From the NCBI RefSeq assembly GCF_000203795.2, contig NW_006281101.1:161578-225577 (forward strand): a DNA stretch of 64,000 nt, read 5' to 3'. Position numbers and translations under genes: made by a program. Positions 36,155 through 47,514 of the stretch are shown here, piece after piece; position 1 is the stretch's first letter; the number at the start of each line of letters is the position of its first letter. Below the pieces are notes generated by a model, which saw only the letters and a list, made by a program, of their open reading frames with translations, was not told the origin of the DNA and searched no databases. The DNA comes from Batrachochytrium dendrobatidis JAM81 (taxonomy: Eukaryota; Chytridiomycota; Chytridiomycetes; Rhizophydiales).

Positions 36155-38215
36155 CTATTTTAGTAGCTCACGAGATATAACGAGGCGCATGACCTGGTTT
36201 GTACCTATTCATTTGTGTAGATACATATAGCATGCATTTAGTCTACAGATTGCCGACACTCTAGTCTGCCAATTTTATAAATTAAAATCAATAGATACCT
36301 TCGAGAATCTGATGAACGCGAAGATCACGAACGTATTGCTGCACCTTGTATTCTTTGAGATATCCATATCCGCCATGAAGCTGAAGTGCATCGTTGGCAA
36401 TCTTTTGTGCATTATTCAAAAACTAGATTAGCATTCTTGTTTTATGCAAGGTTGATATAATCAGACAACCAAAAGATGTGAAATAGAGTGCATGGCATAC
36501 CGTGAAACAGCTGTCAGTGGCATGCAGTTTAGCCTACAAAGATGTGTTATGTATAGGTAAATCTGTCCAACACAACATGTGGTGGCTCAATAATAAAATA
36601 ATGTAACAGTACCATGGCACACCAAGCTGGTGCGGATGCAGCATTTTCATCCACGAGACGCGCTGCTTCACGAACAAGTAGACGAGAGGATTCCAGTGAG
36701 GTAGCCATTTCTGCAAGTTTAAACTGGACAGTTTGATTTGCAGACAAAGGCTTGTTGAACTGTTGGCGAATAGTGACGTAGTCCACAGTGGTTTCCAATG
36801 CAGCTTGTGCACCACCTAAACTGCACGAAGCTGATATCAGACGCCACAACAACAAAGAGTGAGTTGAGTGTATTGACGATTTAAATAATCTAATCATAAA
36901 CACAATCAAATGATTGTAAACTCACCGATATTAATGCGTCCACCATTGAGACCACGCATAGCAATGCCAAAACCTTGTCCTTCTTTTCCAACAAGATTGG
37001 CGGCAGGAATTGCACAATCCTCGAGGATAACAGCTAATAAACAGATTGGATTAATTTCCATATCAGGGCTACATCAACCTTCACATTCAACTACCTCTGG
37101 TTGGCTGCGAGTTCCATCCAACCTAAATTGAATCACCATAGAAAATACCAACACGTTGAATAAAATAGCATATTAGCAATATACAGTATGCCATGATTAA
37201 ACCTTTTTTTCCTTTTTTCCAAAACTGAGTCCAGGAGTTCCTTTTTCAACGATAAAACAAGAAATTCCTTTTGGTCCTGGGCCACCAGTACGAGCCATGA
37301 TGACATAGACATCGGTATCACCAGCACCAGAAATGAATGCTTTGGATCCATTCAGAATGTAATGATCACCTTTTTTGACAGCAGATGTAGCCAGTGATCC
37401 AGCATCAGATCCAGCACCTGGCTCAGTAAGACAATACGATGCCAGTTTCTAGATTCAACACAAAAGATGAGCTACGATCATTGATAGAAATACACGAATC
37501 TGGACAGTCTTTCAATAACTCACTTCCATCGATGCAAGCAAAGGCATGTACTTTTCACGCTGAGCAGTGTTTCCAAAAGTATCAATCATCCATGCACACA
37601 TGCTAGTTACATGCAAAAGGTTAAACTAGAAAACCAATTGATAAAGATAACTAGCAGATGAATACATACTTGTGAATGCTGAGATAGGCAGTAGTGCTTA
37701 CACACCCAGTTGAAAGGGCTTCAAAAATAACTGAAGAGTCCAGACGACCCAGCCCAGTACCGCCAAAATCGTCCTTGCAGTAGATGGCTAATACCAAGAT
37801 TCATCCAAATCAATATGACATGCAATCCAAGAGTATAAAACAACAAGTTATGCTTGAAACCATTCAATGACCTCCAAACCCAAGACGAGCTGCCTTGGAC
37901 AATGCTTCCCTAGGAAACGTTTCTGTTTCATCCCAGTGGGTCATGTTGGGTGCGAGCTCCTTGTCCGCAAAGCTTCTTGCAACCAACTGATACTCTTTAG
38001 TCTCTTCTCCCAATCCATTCGACCCTACAGATCAATAAAGTGCATTCACAACTATAAGCCAAACACTCGATCAAATCCAGCTAAAGTGATCGGATTTCAA
38101 CCCCATCCAGCTTACAATTCACAACTGATGCCAATGCCATGGAACGACGTTGCTGTGAAAAAACAGATCGGACTAGCTGTCCTGTTTTGATTGTAGTTCT
38201 GAAGGGACTTAGCAT
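36155..38215 (-). CDS. ACAD8: Isobutyryl-CoA dehydrogenase (ACAD8-like), mitochondrial, 11 exons
   Basis: Eleven exons join in phase to 418 residues, close to human ACAD8 (415). They are 38215-38116, 38024-37872, 37787-37670, 37602-37524, 37448-37203, 37122-37095, 37033-36926, 36830-36613, 36533-36501, 36422-36299 and 36204-36155. Landmarks are [29 protein letters not shown], the hallmark [16 protein letters not shown] block ([16 protein letters not shown]), [37 protein letters not shown] and [17 protein letters not shown]. The enzyme oxidises isobutyryl-CoA to methacrylyl-CoA in valine breakdown, using FAD and passing electrons to ETF. The first exon encodes a leader rich in Arg, Ser and Thr without acids, fitting mitochondrial import. 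Exons of 28 and 33 bp are notable. Other acyl-CoA dehydrogenases are less likely, given the [10 protein letters not shown] block. Confidence 0.95.
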
Positions 38216-38666
38216 GATCGAGTAGCAACAGTGTAATATGTTGATAAGGGTATTCACTCAACTTGCAACATTTTCATGTCTTGCAGCAATTTCTCTATTT
38301 TGCTTGGACTAAAAAGTGGTCAAATATGCTATTAAACTGAAACAAATTACTATCAATCTAGTCATGATCAATAGATAGAATATGATTAATTATATAGTAA
38401 TATCACTAATATTGAGGTTTGTAGTATGTGTGATATGGACAGTTTTGTGCACTGTAGATCAATGTTACGATTCAAGAAACATTTAAAAAACAACTCGAGA
38501 GTAATGAATAAACTATTGGACTTTAAATGTACTGAAAAATACAGATGAATAACATGCAAGACAAACAATACATTACTGTATAATAAATTCGTCGCTTTCA
38601 ATCAATTACAAACCAAAACAGCGGTATAACAATTATTATATGATGCCTGAAAAAATGAGCATCTAT
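38216..38666. other. Intergenic spacer
   Basis: This spacer of 451 bp lies between the ACAD8 start and the stop of the next minus-strand gene. It is AT-rich and presumably holds the ACAD8 promoter. No gene is seen. Confidence 0.5.
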
Positions 38667-41600
38667 TTATTTCCTAGATCGTTTAAAAGTTTTGGGTTGA
38701 AGCTCATCTGTTGTTTTTGCGCTAGAATCCACTTCTGTATGATCGTGCTCGGCGTCGTGTTTTGCTTGCCAATTGCCTCCATTTATATGCGCTCCTTTCA
38801 GGGATTTGGTTGGTTTACTTCGAGTTGCTGATCTTAATAAAGTAGGCTCGTCACCTGCATCCAGAATAGTTTCAGTTTGAGCCTTGGTTGTAGCGTTTTT
38901 AAGTTGCTTGCTTTTTCGTGTTTTTGAATTAGACTCTGGATCTGTGATTGATGCTGCTGCATTTGATTTGCCTTTTCCTGCTGATGCTGTCTTTGTGGGT
39001 TTTTCTACACCTGCCTTTTTTTGCACAATCGTAGTTGCAACCGCTGATGCTGCTGCTGCAATTGCCACAGAAGCATCGAGTGGGTTTTGGAGCTATATAT
39101 TTAAAATGTATAACCGCATTTTAAACCGTATCAGCAAACACAATGAAATCTTGATTAGTCATGAGCGACTCACATACCTGAAAGTTGATCAGTGGTGTGC
39201 CAAAAACAAGACCTTCCTTTGCATTCAAACCTGGGCCCATAGTCAAGGCTTCGTTGGTAAGCCCAAGTACCTCTTTAAAACCAACATGTATAGTTATGGA
39301 TGCATGATTCAGTCATCAGTATCGATAAACATGTATTATATCAAACATTTGACACAATCTTACTTTTAATTTTCAACCACAGACTTGCTACTTTAGGATA
39401 TTTTGTATCTAATAGATCAAACACGAACAAGAGTTGATTAGTCTAGATTGATCATATAAAACAAACCAAAGACTCCCTTACCACTATTTGGTGTCATTAG
39501 CAGCACCATGAGCATATGTATAAACGAAACAAATGCTATATCAGAGCTATAGCCATCCATGACTTCATTGACGATGGGGTATTCTGTAGTTGCCATCAAA
39601 TCTAGAGGCTCTTTCAACAAAAGCCTCACCACTTGCCAATAAAAAAATTGAGCAGATCCAACCTCTTGTTCCAAATGATCATATTCTCCAATATCTAGTG
39701 AATTAAATGCTTTTCCAAGCGAATTTTCTATTTAAATGTAGTTAGTAACTGACATATGCTGCCAAAACTATGCACTCTTGATCAACATTCAACCTACCTC
39801 CATGTGGAGGAAACTGGAGTGTCTGGGCAGTCGCAAGCACCTAATACAAGGTACAGTATATATCCAACAGTAAGAACGGCATATTTTCTTTTGGATATAT
39901 ATTTGCAACCAAAGCACTCTTACCAAATCATCAAAAGTTTTGACTCCTTGCAACATTCTAGCTGCAAACTCGAAAAAGCACGACTTGATATTGCGACGAT
40001 GTACAAGGAGATGCGGAGTAATGGAATCTATATTTGATGAATGAGCAATTGCAGATGCCAGTGCCAATGATTTCATGTCCAGCTGTTTTGTATATAGGAA
40101 TAACCACAAATAAATTAAAATATTCCAATGCTAAAAAAGTAGATGTAGCGCATGATTATAACTTACTGTAGGCATGTTTGCCAATGTATATAGCTGCTGA
40201 GATGAATGGTAGATTACTGACAAAGATACTGGATCGGTTGAAATAGAATTTCCAGTATCGTATACTGGAACGCGTTGTTGAAACCATCGTCCTATATGGA
40301 TAGAGTTGGTACTTTAAATAGCATCTACAATATCCAAGTCATATCAAAACCGACTAACCTAATTGAGGAGTATCAGCTCCACCCATCAGTCCCAGCCCGT
40401 GTTGACCACCTAGATACAGTAGTTCAGAAATACTGTCAAACAAATACAAAATGCTTTAAACCAATGCAACACATTCAGAACCAGCTTCTCATTACCAATT
40501 GTAATGTCATCATTGGATGTGGATGCACCAGCCAGAGGTCTCATGCTATTTTTGACTGCAGTATATACCTTGTGAAAAAGACTAGATCCATTACCCATAT
40601 CAAAAATAAACAGCAAGATTTAGACAACTATCCCATTCACATCAAACGACATATTTCTTACTTTCCATATTCACGAGTAAATGTTGACACTAGAACATCA
40701 GACATTTTCCTGTCTTCAATCCATCGTAATAAAAGTGGCCATACAAAATGGCGAGCCAGGAAGGCACATGAAAAGTTTCCAATTGCACTGGTATCAAGAG
40801 AATTTGCACGATACTGTTTAAATGGAGTCATGCATGATGTGGGAAGATCGAAATTGCTCACACTGGCAACACGGTTTCAAGAACTTGAATTAGGTCAACA
40901 GTACATCAACATATATAAAAATAAGCTATTTGACTTGCATGTGTTGCACAATATTTGAATTTGCGGCTTCGAGGAATAGTGTATCCAATCGGCCCTCCAA
41001 CTTGCTGGTAGATATTTCTTTTCTGATTCGTTTGATGTTGTCAGAACATAGTTTTTTCAACGGGGTTTCCAATTCGAATGCATTGCTTGTTCCGACAGCT
41101 CTTGGATCTGCTTGCGATGTACTAATCAACAGTAACTGAAACAAAAGATGTCTTTTTGATATTGGATCCGCAGACACCACTCCAATCATACGCTCATCAA
41201 ATAGTGTAGCACAGGCTCTATTGATACAAAAGCGTATGAGTACAGTGAGGTGGTATAATACAACTCATGACGTGTAGATCGATACCTTTTCCTTTTCCCT
41301 GGTTGCGCACTTGCAACAGCAGCCTCTAAATCTGCAGGAGTAATTGGAGGTATAATTGGTTTTGGAATGCCGAGTATATCTGAGGATCTAATCACAGCAA
41401 AATGGAATTAACCAAATGAGGATTTGATGATTTAAAGCGATTCGTTGTTTGCTTACCCCACGCCCATGCCACTATTTTCCTCCAATGTAAAAAGTCGTTG
41501 CTCAATGTTTCCAAGCTGTTGAGAAATTCTACCCAAAACCCCGATAATCATGGGAGCCCAATCTGATGTAGGCAAGAGTTCTGGCGAAGCATCATCCTGT

Positions 41601-42062
41601 TCAAGTCATGAATAGCAAGATATGATTAGTTGCATTATGGAATTAGGATCAATCAGAGCCAATTCAATCACCACTCGAAGATAAAACTAGAAGAAGCCAA
41701 AGGAGATGTGTTTGGAGTAGTGTAGATGCGCAGAGTGGTCATACGACATATATGAAGCGTAGAGCAGCCAACGCACTACCAAACTGTCATTGTTTCAATA
41801 AAGAGTTGGATTGAAATACATGGAATTTCCTAGAGATTGCAGTGCTACTATTCATAAAGTTTCATAGGCAACTGAAAGTATATCCAGACAAGTACCAAGA
41901 ATCATCAATAGCAGTTCAAACGATGCAAAGAACCGTTCAGAGCAGCTGCAGAGTTGTTCAAGTGATTTAAACAGTAACTACTGTGAATTAAATGATATCA
42001 ACAGTTCTCACCACAGTGTCTGCTGGGGATGCCATGTCAGAAGAATCCTGTCCGTCGTCCAT
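38667..42062 (-). CDS. Unrecognised multi-exon protein with Lys/Ala/Ser-rich C-terminus
   Basis: I do not recognise this gene. A chain of minus-strand exons keeps phase at the 5' end: 42062-42012 (MDDGQDSSDMASPADTV), 41596-41457 (a short amphipathic stretch, LGRISQQLGNIEQRLFTLEE) and 41387-41286 (PKPIIPPITPADLEAA, ending in a basic KRKR). A longer exon starts at 41217 (ACATLFDERMIGVVSADPI). Further exon-like blocks follow: around 40660-40875 (HFVWPLLLRWIEDRKMSDVL), 40080-39910 (LDMKSLALASAIAHSSN), 39680-39490 (AQFFYWQVVRLLLKEPLDLM), 39285-39180 (EALTMGPGLNAKEGLVFG) and the last exon to 38667. That exon is Lys/Ala/Ser-rich with basic clusters, like nuclear localisation signals. It could be one gene or two; the middle junctions are not resolved. 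Its basic tail suggests a nuclear protein (inference). Confidence 0.5.
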
Positions 42063-42540
42063 GTCAAATCAGATTATTAGATTGAGTTGAAATGATAAAA
42101 ATCACTTTGACCGAAATTCAAGTTCAAATCAACAGATTTGTATTGCTTTGCATTCAGTCTGAACATGTAATAATAAAATGTGATTTCATTCAAATCAGAA
42201 CAACAGCAAAGATGCGTGTCGTCAGTCAGTTGCTGTCAAGCGACTCGTTTGACACATTTCATCGCCGATCTTTGAACATTTATTCGTTGTCTGAAAGTAA
42301 ATATTAACAAACTTGAACCTCAAAAGTCTTGTCTGGATTCATAAACTCTTCAAAATATTACTCTGTTTTTGAATGACTTGTTCAGTTTAAATAGTCTTTG
42401 TAAACCTATACACAATCATTCCATTACTTTGAAATGTGTTTATTGCGTTGATTCATCCAGTCTTGGACATGACAGACTTGAGCGTGTCAGGCTTATCCAT
42501 CATAGAATAAACTCACTTTAAAACATTCGTTTGTTTGACA
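42063..42540. other. Divergent promoter region
   Basis: This stretch of 478 bp lies between the divergent starts of the unrecognised gene and the small membrane-protein gene. A 71-codon frame here lacks support. No gene is claimed. Confidence 0.45.
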
Positions 42541-43163
42541 ATGCAGTTGCATGAACGAGCACTTCATATATCTTTATTCATTCAACTGGTACACTGTTCA
42601 ACATTAATCTAACCCAGTCTTGTTGCGTTAATGCTAATATTTAACATGAACTACACACGATATATTATGTAGGCAGCGTGTATAGGCATTATATCTCATC
42701 AATTATCAATCCAAAACGGCGTATATGACACATACTCCACCTTATGGGCTGCCTTTATTCAATTAGCAATAACGCTATTGACTCTTGTAGATTTGTTTGG
42801 TCATTTTACCGGTACGCATGCTCGCAAACTCCTCTGGATAGTAAGTGAAAAGTAATGGTTTGGGCGTATTCTGGTTTGTGAATAACACTCGACTATGTTT
42901 TGGTTAAGCATCTGGGTACAACTACTACGCTTGGAGTAATTATAGCAATGATGTATCCAATTATTATGATAATGTTTGAAGGCGTTTGCTATTATGGACT
43001 CGTGGGATTTAGTTGCCAAGTCATGCGTGGGAGTGTGATACGTACATCACTTCTTTGGTGCTCACAAGTCATATCGATTACATGCGTGGTAGAAACATTG
43101 AATGCATCTTGGGATTGTCAACAGAATTCATCTACGCATGGAAAGATCACACCGATTGTATAG
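42541..43163 (+). CDS. Small four-helix membrane protein, MARVEL-like topology (3 exons)
   Basis: Exons 42541-42588, 42673-42840 and 42909-43163 join in phase to 156 residues. Four hydrophobic segments are seen: LHISLFIQLAACIGII (about 8-23), LWAAFIQLAITLLTLVDLF (about 38-56), GVIIAMMYPIIMIMFEG (about 80-97) and WCSQVISITCVVETLNASW (about 119-138). Both ends are short and probably cytosolic. The topology and size resemble fungal MARVEL-domain proteins such as Nce102 or Fhn1 relatives, but no diagnostic motif is certain. The strongest evidence for a real gene is that three short frames with consensus GTACAC/GTAAGT donors and AG acceptors join into one coherent membrane protein. Its stop is only 73 bp from the convergent HeH gene. 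Confidence 0.68.
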
Positions 43164-43236
43164 TCTGTTGGACCAGACTTTGACTTTACATGATTTAGAA
43201 TCTCGACAGTAATAAATTTAAACAATAGATTGATTT

Positions 43237-45759
43237 TTATTTTGATATAGGCGTACCAATAAACTCATTTATGCCAGATGATCGCGGTTTACGTGGAGAT
43301 AGCGCAGGACTAGCAACCCACATCCATAAATCTTGCGGTTGACCCTTGACCTCCATTGTTGTCTTTCGAATGGCACTTGTCTTGGAAATCTCTGTGGTAA
43401 CAAGTGTCCATAGCCGCTTGCGTGTAGTTGCATCTGGAATAGCCCAGATTGTCCTACCAAGTGGATCCATATACGTCATGTATGGTACTGTAATGCTTTT
43501 GCGCTTGAGTAAAGATCCATCTGCGCTTGAAAACGATTCCTGTCCTTTACCACGTGTTTGTGAGAGTAGTAAATGATCTCGAAGTTGAACAATAGAGAGT
43601 CCAGGTGCTGGATAACGTATCGGATCACGATGGTGGTTGTCAGATTCAGTATGCACCATATCAAGCACATCGTCTACAAGAATAGCCACCACATGTTGTT
43701 CCTGTCGGTATTGCTGGAAAATACTGTATAATAATGTAGACGCAATAACCGCACCACATACAAGAGTCAGATGCAAAGAATACGCCAAAACAAGACCCCA
43801 TATATAGCGGCGAGCCTGGCATGTCATGGTAATCACTGGTGAATGGGCAGATACAATCAATCGATGCTGGTATGTGCTGTCATCTAAGCGAGTGGAAAGC
43901 GGACCAGACGGTGAGGGCATGGAAATCAAACTAGACACGGCTTGCCAATACTCATCAAACGTAGCATCCGTCCATGATCTGGGTACAACAGCACGAAGAT
44001 TTGAACGAGCAAGAGAAAGTGGCATACCAAGAACTTGTCGCTGCTGCTTTTTGGAAATAGTCGCAGACCAAGCCCAGTAGATATCAGCAGATGGTTTGAT
44101 TTGACCACATTCGGCTTTGCCTATCCAAGTCCGTACAATATCGTCCAAAATATTGACAAGCGCTGTAGTGCGTTGTTGCTTGCGAGCTTCTTGCTCCAAT
44201 TTTTTTATATCCTGTACACAACGAGGTCGTCCAACAATAAGCGCATGTTTAGTTTGGTTTCCCAAAACAAAACTCCAAGTACCAACTTGCAAGGTAAAAT
44301 TAGGCGCACATTGAATGTCCTCACCAGGAGCACAGATTGCATTATCTGGACAAGGTGCGCATACCGAGTTTTTCTGTTCAAGACTAGCATCAGAAGTAGA
44401 AATATTTTCAAAAACAGGTGCAGATTGGCTTGAACAGTAAGGAACTATCCATTGGATATGCGATAAAACATCAACGCTTTTCATTATAAAAACCCCAATA
44501 GCACACATAACCACCAAACCTGTAATGATACGAGGCAAAGTGCTAAAGGTGCTCTGACGAGATTGGCGTCGATGACGACTTGAAGGCAGTGGGGTAGACG
44601 TGTTTGATGTTTTTTGATGAGACTTGATCAAGGACTCGTCGATAAAGTCATTGACTTGATGGGTGCTTTTGTTTTTGTCGAGATTTTTAGCAGATTTGGA
44701 CTGCCGGTTTCGTAGCGGAGTACCATCTAAATTTCCACCTGGTTGATTCAAAACATCAGAAGCAGTTGCGTGGACTGGAACAACTGGGATTTGATGCTTG
44801 AGGTTTGGAGATATGGACGATTTTTTAGATTTTCGCGATCCATTTCTGGACGACTTTTTTTCAGGTGAAGATTCGACAGAATCACTACGATTGGTAGATG
44901 GGGTTGAATTAAAAATGGGAGATTCATGTGGACTGGCAAAGCGAATGTTTGCAGGATCAAAAGGAAGAGGACTGTTTATGCCAGATGGAATCTGTCGCTT
45001 CATGGCAGTTTGACGGTTTTTGATGAGTTTAGTGTTGGGAGAAATGACGGCAATAGGTTTAGAAGGACTCTGAAAAGGATTGTCATCAGAGAATATGTCC
45101 ATTTCAAGATCCATCTTTTGTGGAGTGCCAACAGGAGTGCTCTGTGCTGCCTTTTTTGGAGTTGCTTTGGATATGGCTCGAGCAGCACCTATTCCCGTAT
45201 TGGCAGATGCATTCGTTTGAAATGGATTGTCTTTTTCCAAAACTATTGAATCATCTGTAGCAGAATTAGACATGGACTCGACAGTAACATGACTGCTGGT
45301 GGCTGCAACATTGCTCAACAGAGACTGCAAAGTAGAGTCGATTGTCGAAGCAGTGTCAGCATTAGTAGCCACAGGACGGCGTCGCTTCTTTCCCTCAGCA
45401 ACAGGAGTGGAGTTGGACGCAGAGTCCATCAGAGCAGCTACCAATCCGCCATTTAAAGACTTGTCCGATGGAGTCACAGAAGCATCGTAAAAAATACTCT
45501 TTTTAGAAGGCTTTGGAGTTGGCTTGGCTCTTTGTTTCAGTAGAGCAGATCGATTGGCAGCAATGTGGTTGTTGAACATGGTCACATAGTAACTCTTTAT
45601 CTGACGAGAAGCAGGCAGTTCAATGTTGTGTTTGAACAGAATACGCACCAATTGAATGATGGTAGTCTTGTTTGGATCAAATGAAGCATCCAAGTAATCC
45701 GGCAGTTGTCCACTTTCTCCTCCAGGAGTTCCGGGGAGTGGTGGATCTTGAGATGACAT
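43237..45759 (-). CDS. HeH/Src1-Man1-type inner nuclear membrane protein with MSC domain
   Basis: This is a single-exon gene of 840 residues. The N-terminus (about 25-75) is a helix-extension-helix motif (LVRILFKHNIELPASRQIKS, YYVTMFNNHI), the DNA-binding relative of the LEM domain. A long, Ser/Lys-rich nucleoplasmic stretch follows, with basic clusters such as KKRRRP and SRKSKKS. The first membrane span is near LVVMCAIGVFIMKSVDVL and the second near GLVLAYSLHLTLVCGAVIA. Between them is a lumenal Cys-bearing domain (CAPCPDNAICAPGE). The Man1-Src1 C-terminal domain (about 475-840) contains RYPAPGLSIVQLRDHLL and DPLGRTIWAIPD. Yeast Heh1/Src1 and human MAN1 tether chromatin to the nuclear envelope. 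The ATG at 45759 was chosen because the frame upstream has only a non-ATG start. Confidence 0.88.
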   Translation of the reverse strand: MSSQDPPLPGTPGGESGQLPDYLDASFDPNKTTIIQLVRILFKHNIELPASRQIKSYYVTMFNNHIAANRSALLKQRAKPTPKPSKKSIFYDASVTPSDKSLNGGLVAALMDSASNSTPVAEGKKRRRPVATNADTASTIDSTLQSLLSNVAATSSHVTVESMSNSATDDSIVLEKDNPFQTNASANTGIGAARAISKATPKKAAQSTPVGTPQKMDLEMDIFSDDNPFQSPSKPIAVISPNTKLIKNRQTAMKRQIPSGINSPLPFDPANIRFASPHESPIFNSTPSTNRSDSVESSPEKKSSRNGSRKSKKSSISPNLKHQIPVVPVHATASDVLNQPGGNLDGTPLRNRQSKSAKNLDKNKSTHQVNDFIDESLIKSHQKTSNTSTPLPSSRHRRQSRQSTFSTLPRIITGLVVMCAIGVFIMKSVDVLSHIQWIVPYCSSQSAPVFENISTSDASLEQKNSVCAPCPDNAICAPGEDIQCAPNFTLQVGTWSFVLGNQTKHALIVGRPRCVQDIKKLEQEARKQQRTTALVNILDDIVRTWIGKAECGQIKPSADIYWAWSATISKKQQRQVLGMPLSLARSNLRAVVPRSWTDATFDEYWQAVSSLISMPSPSGPLSTRLDDSTYQHRLIVSAHSPVITMTCQARRYIWGLVLAYSLHLTLVCGAVIASTLLYSIFQQYRQEQHVVAILVDDVLDMVHTESDNHHRDPIRYPAPGLSIVQLRDHLLLSQTRGKGQESFSSADGSLLKRKSITVPYMTYMDPLGRTIWAIPDATTRKRLWTLVTTEISKTSAIRKTTMEVKGQPQDLWMWVASPALSPRKPRSSGINEFIGTPISK

Positions 45760-46450
45760 GTTGTGATGTACACTCGAGTGTTTTATCCAGAAGTTGACCA
45801 AATTGCAATGTGCTGATATTTGACATTTATTCTATTTTCAAACTAATCGCAAAAACTGCCATTTACAATTATTTTTAAAGGTCGCAATAGTTCAATACGA
45901 TTTTGAAACCGACAAAAATAATCGGTTTAATCAAGTGTCAATCTACAACTGCACTGCTGATCAAACTGCTTTTGAAAAGTCTAAATAACCCAAATGGATT
46001 GAATCATTCCCACTGAACAAAGTGGCGAGTATATTTAATATTTGATGGTGATGAGTCAACCATGATTGATTGTATCATACAACTAATACAGTTGCATTGT
46101 CTGGTATGTATGATCGACCCAGTCATGCCAAACAGTAACCAATGTGTGTATATCGAGTTTGTGTTGCATGGACACATCAAGGTGTTTGATAACGAGTCCA
46201 ACGTGATGATACAAACCCAATATTATATGAATATCCAAGTTGATGAATCAAGTCGAGGTTTGCAAAGTGTCAATATGTCAGATCAATCAAACGAACCAGT
46301 CAACCATTATATTGTGACTAGTGATGGCACGGTTTGAATGTCAACGAGTTGAACAGTCGATAATATGGGTGATTGTGATTTGGTCAAACCGCAACATTCG
46401 TATATCACTGAGTTGGTTTAATGTGCGTGGTGTATGCAGTGATCGTATAC

Positions 46451-46474
46451 TAGTTGATTGGTGCAATATGATCA
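46451..46474 (+). repeat. 24-bp repeat, left arm bracketing a secreted-protein gene
   Basis: The 24 bases here occur exactly in reverse complement at 47753-47776 and in the same orientation at 63206-63229. With the second site they bracket the gene at 46885-47514 as an inverted repeat 1.3 kb apart. Similarity extends somewhat beyond the 24 bases on both sides, for example GCAGTGATC upstream. Confidence 0.8.
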
Positions 46475-46758
46475 TGTCACATACTATTGTGTTGGTGACA
46501 ATGTGTTGTTGAACAGGCGAGACCTCGAGTGCTTGCAACATAAATGGAGTGGATGGACAACATTGCTTGTGTATCGTCATGTGGTGATCTCACCTGGAAT
46601 ATGCTATGTAGCGGCATCATAGTGCGGCAAGTATACTCTGGTCACCAATCTTGATATCAGGGTTTAAATCAAGCAACGGACAATTGTGTAAAGGGAGATC
46701 CCTTTAAAGCTACTTTGATATTGACAGTAGCGAATCAATGCTAACGCAGACGACACAA

Positions 46759-46884
46759 ATCCCTTAGAGCGGCCATCCAAGGAACATGCTTTTAATATTA
46801 TCAATCCAATAATGGATATAAATACAATCCAAAACCGATGTGTTGAATGACAATCATTACAACTTGCTCAACCAAACCAATACA
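46759..46884 (+). promoter_or_regulatory. Promoter/leader module shared with the gene at 58988
   Basis: About 120 bp upstream of the start codon nearly match 58870-58987. Shared blocks are AGCGGCCATCCAA, TGCTTTTAATATTATC, a TATA-like GATATAAATAC about 75 bp before the ATG, and an identical leader GCTCAACCAAACCAATACA ending at the ATG. Weaker similarity reaches about 80 bp further upstream. Confidence 0.8.
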
Positions 46885-47514
46885 ATGAAACTATCAATTG
46901 CCGTACTGTCATCGATCCTTGCTGTCTGCTCAGTTACGATTGCCAATCCAGTTTACCCCAGTTCGGCCACAAATGCTGGAGCTAGCACTTCGACAGCCTC
47001 TACAAGCGCGACTTCAGCTGATGGGCCAAACTATTCAAGCTCTCCTAGCTCATACAATGGATTTGAAAAACATTGTCATTCATTCAATCCTGATGAAATA
47101 GTGTTTATTGAAAAAGCTGCAACAATTAAGGCTGATACCCAAAAAATCTATAGAAAGTACAGCAGCAAAAATGATGAGCTGGTTGCTCAAAAAAAAGTGG
47201 TTGATGAAATGAAGCAACAACTCGAGATTCTGCGTCAAACTTTGGGTCAAGAGTCAGCGATCACCAAGCTTGAAGCTGAGCTTGTTGTACAAAATAGCAT
47301 TTTTGATAAAATTCAAGATGGATCGAGTGCACTTTTTGTACGCTATACGAAGGAGACTAAGAAGGCTAACAAATCGGCAAGAGTTCCTAGAAAGAAAACC
47401 CAAAGATTATCCTTGCTTGGATCATCAAAAGGTGATGTAAAACTGGAGACTTTGACTCAAAATCCCGCATTTTTCAAATGCTACGAGTTTTTCCTTGATC
47501 GCTTATTGCAGTGA
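46885..47514 (+). CDS. Secreted Ser/Thr-rich coiled-coil protein, family A
   Basis: This is a single-exon 209-residue protein. A clear signal peptide (MKLSIAVLSSILAVCSVTIA) is followed by a Ser/Thr/Ala linker (ASTSTASTSATS) and a helical, charged region with coiled-coil character (VAQKKVVDEMKQQLEILRQT, KLEAELVVQN). It ends in a basic patch (RVPRKKTQR) and a conserved tail FFKCYEFFLDRLLQ. The tail and linker are shared with the partial gene at the right end of the window (YHYFYNRFLQ). The signal peptide style and promoter are shared with the gene at 58988. Only two Cys occur in the mature part, so it is not a cystine-rich effector. I infer a lineage-specific secreted family; function unknown. 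The start fits the conserved leader ending at 46884. Confidence 0.8.
   Translation: MKLSIAVLSSILAVCSVTIANPVYPSSATNAGASTSTASTSATSADGPNYSSSPSSYNGFEKHCHSFNPDEIVFIEKAATIKADTQKIYRKYSSKNDELVAQKKVVDEMKQQLEILRQTLGQESAITKLEAELVVQNSIFDKIQDGSSALFVRYTKETKKANKSARVPRKKTQRLSLLGSSKGDVKLETLTQNPAFFKCYEFFLDRLLQ

Larger units (their letters stand above)
45760..46884. other. Divergent intergenic region at the compartment boundary
   Basis: This is 1.1 kb between the HeH gene and the first secreted-protein gene. The left part serves the HeH promoter. A 24-base element at 46451-46474 is repeated elsewhere, and a promoter-like module occupies about 46690-46884. Short frames (for example 46062-46337) show no recognisable protein. 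Confidence 0.55.

Noticed and set aside
46062..46337. 91-codon plus-strand frame left of the first secreted gene
   Set aside because: No recognisable domain or signal peptide, and it lies in the flank next to the repeated 24-base element. A degraded paralogue is possible but not supported.
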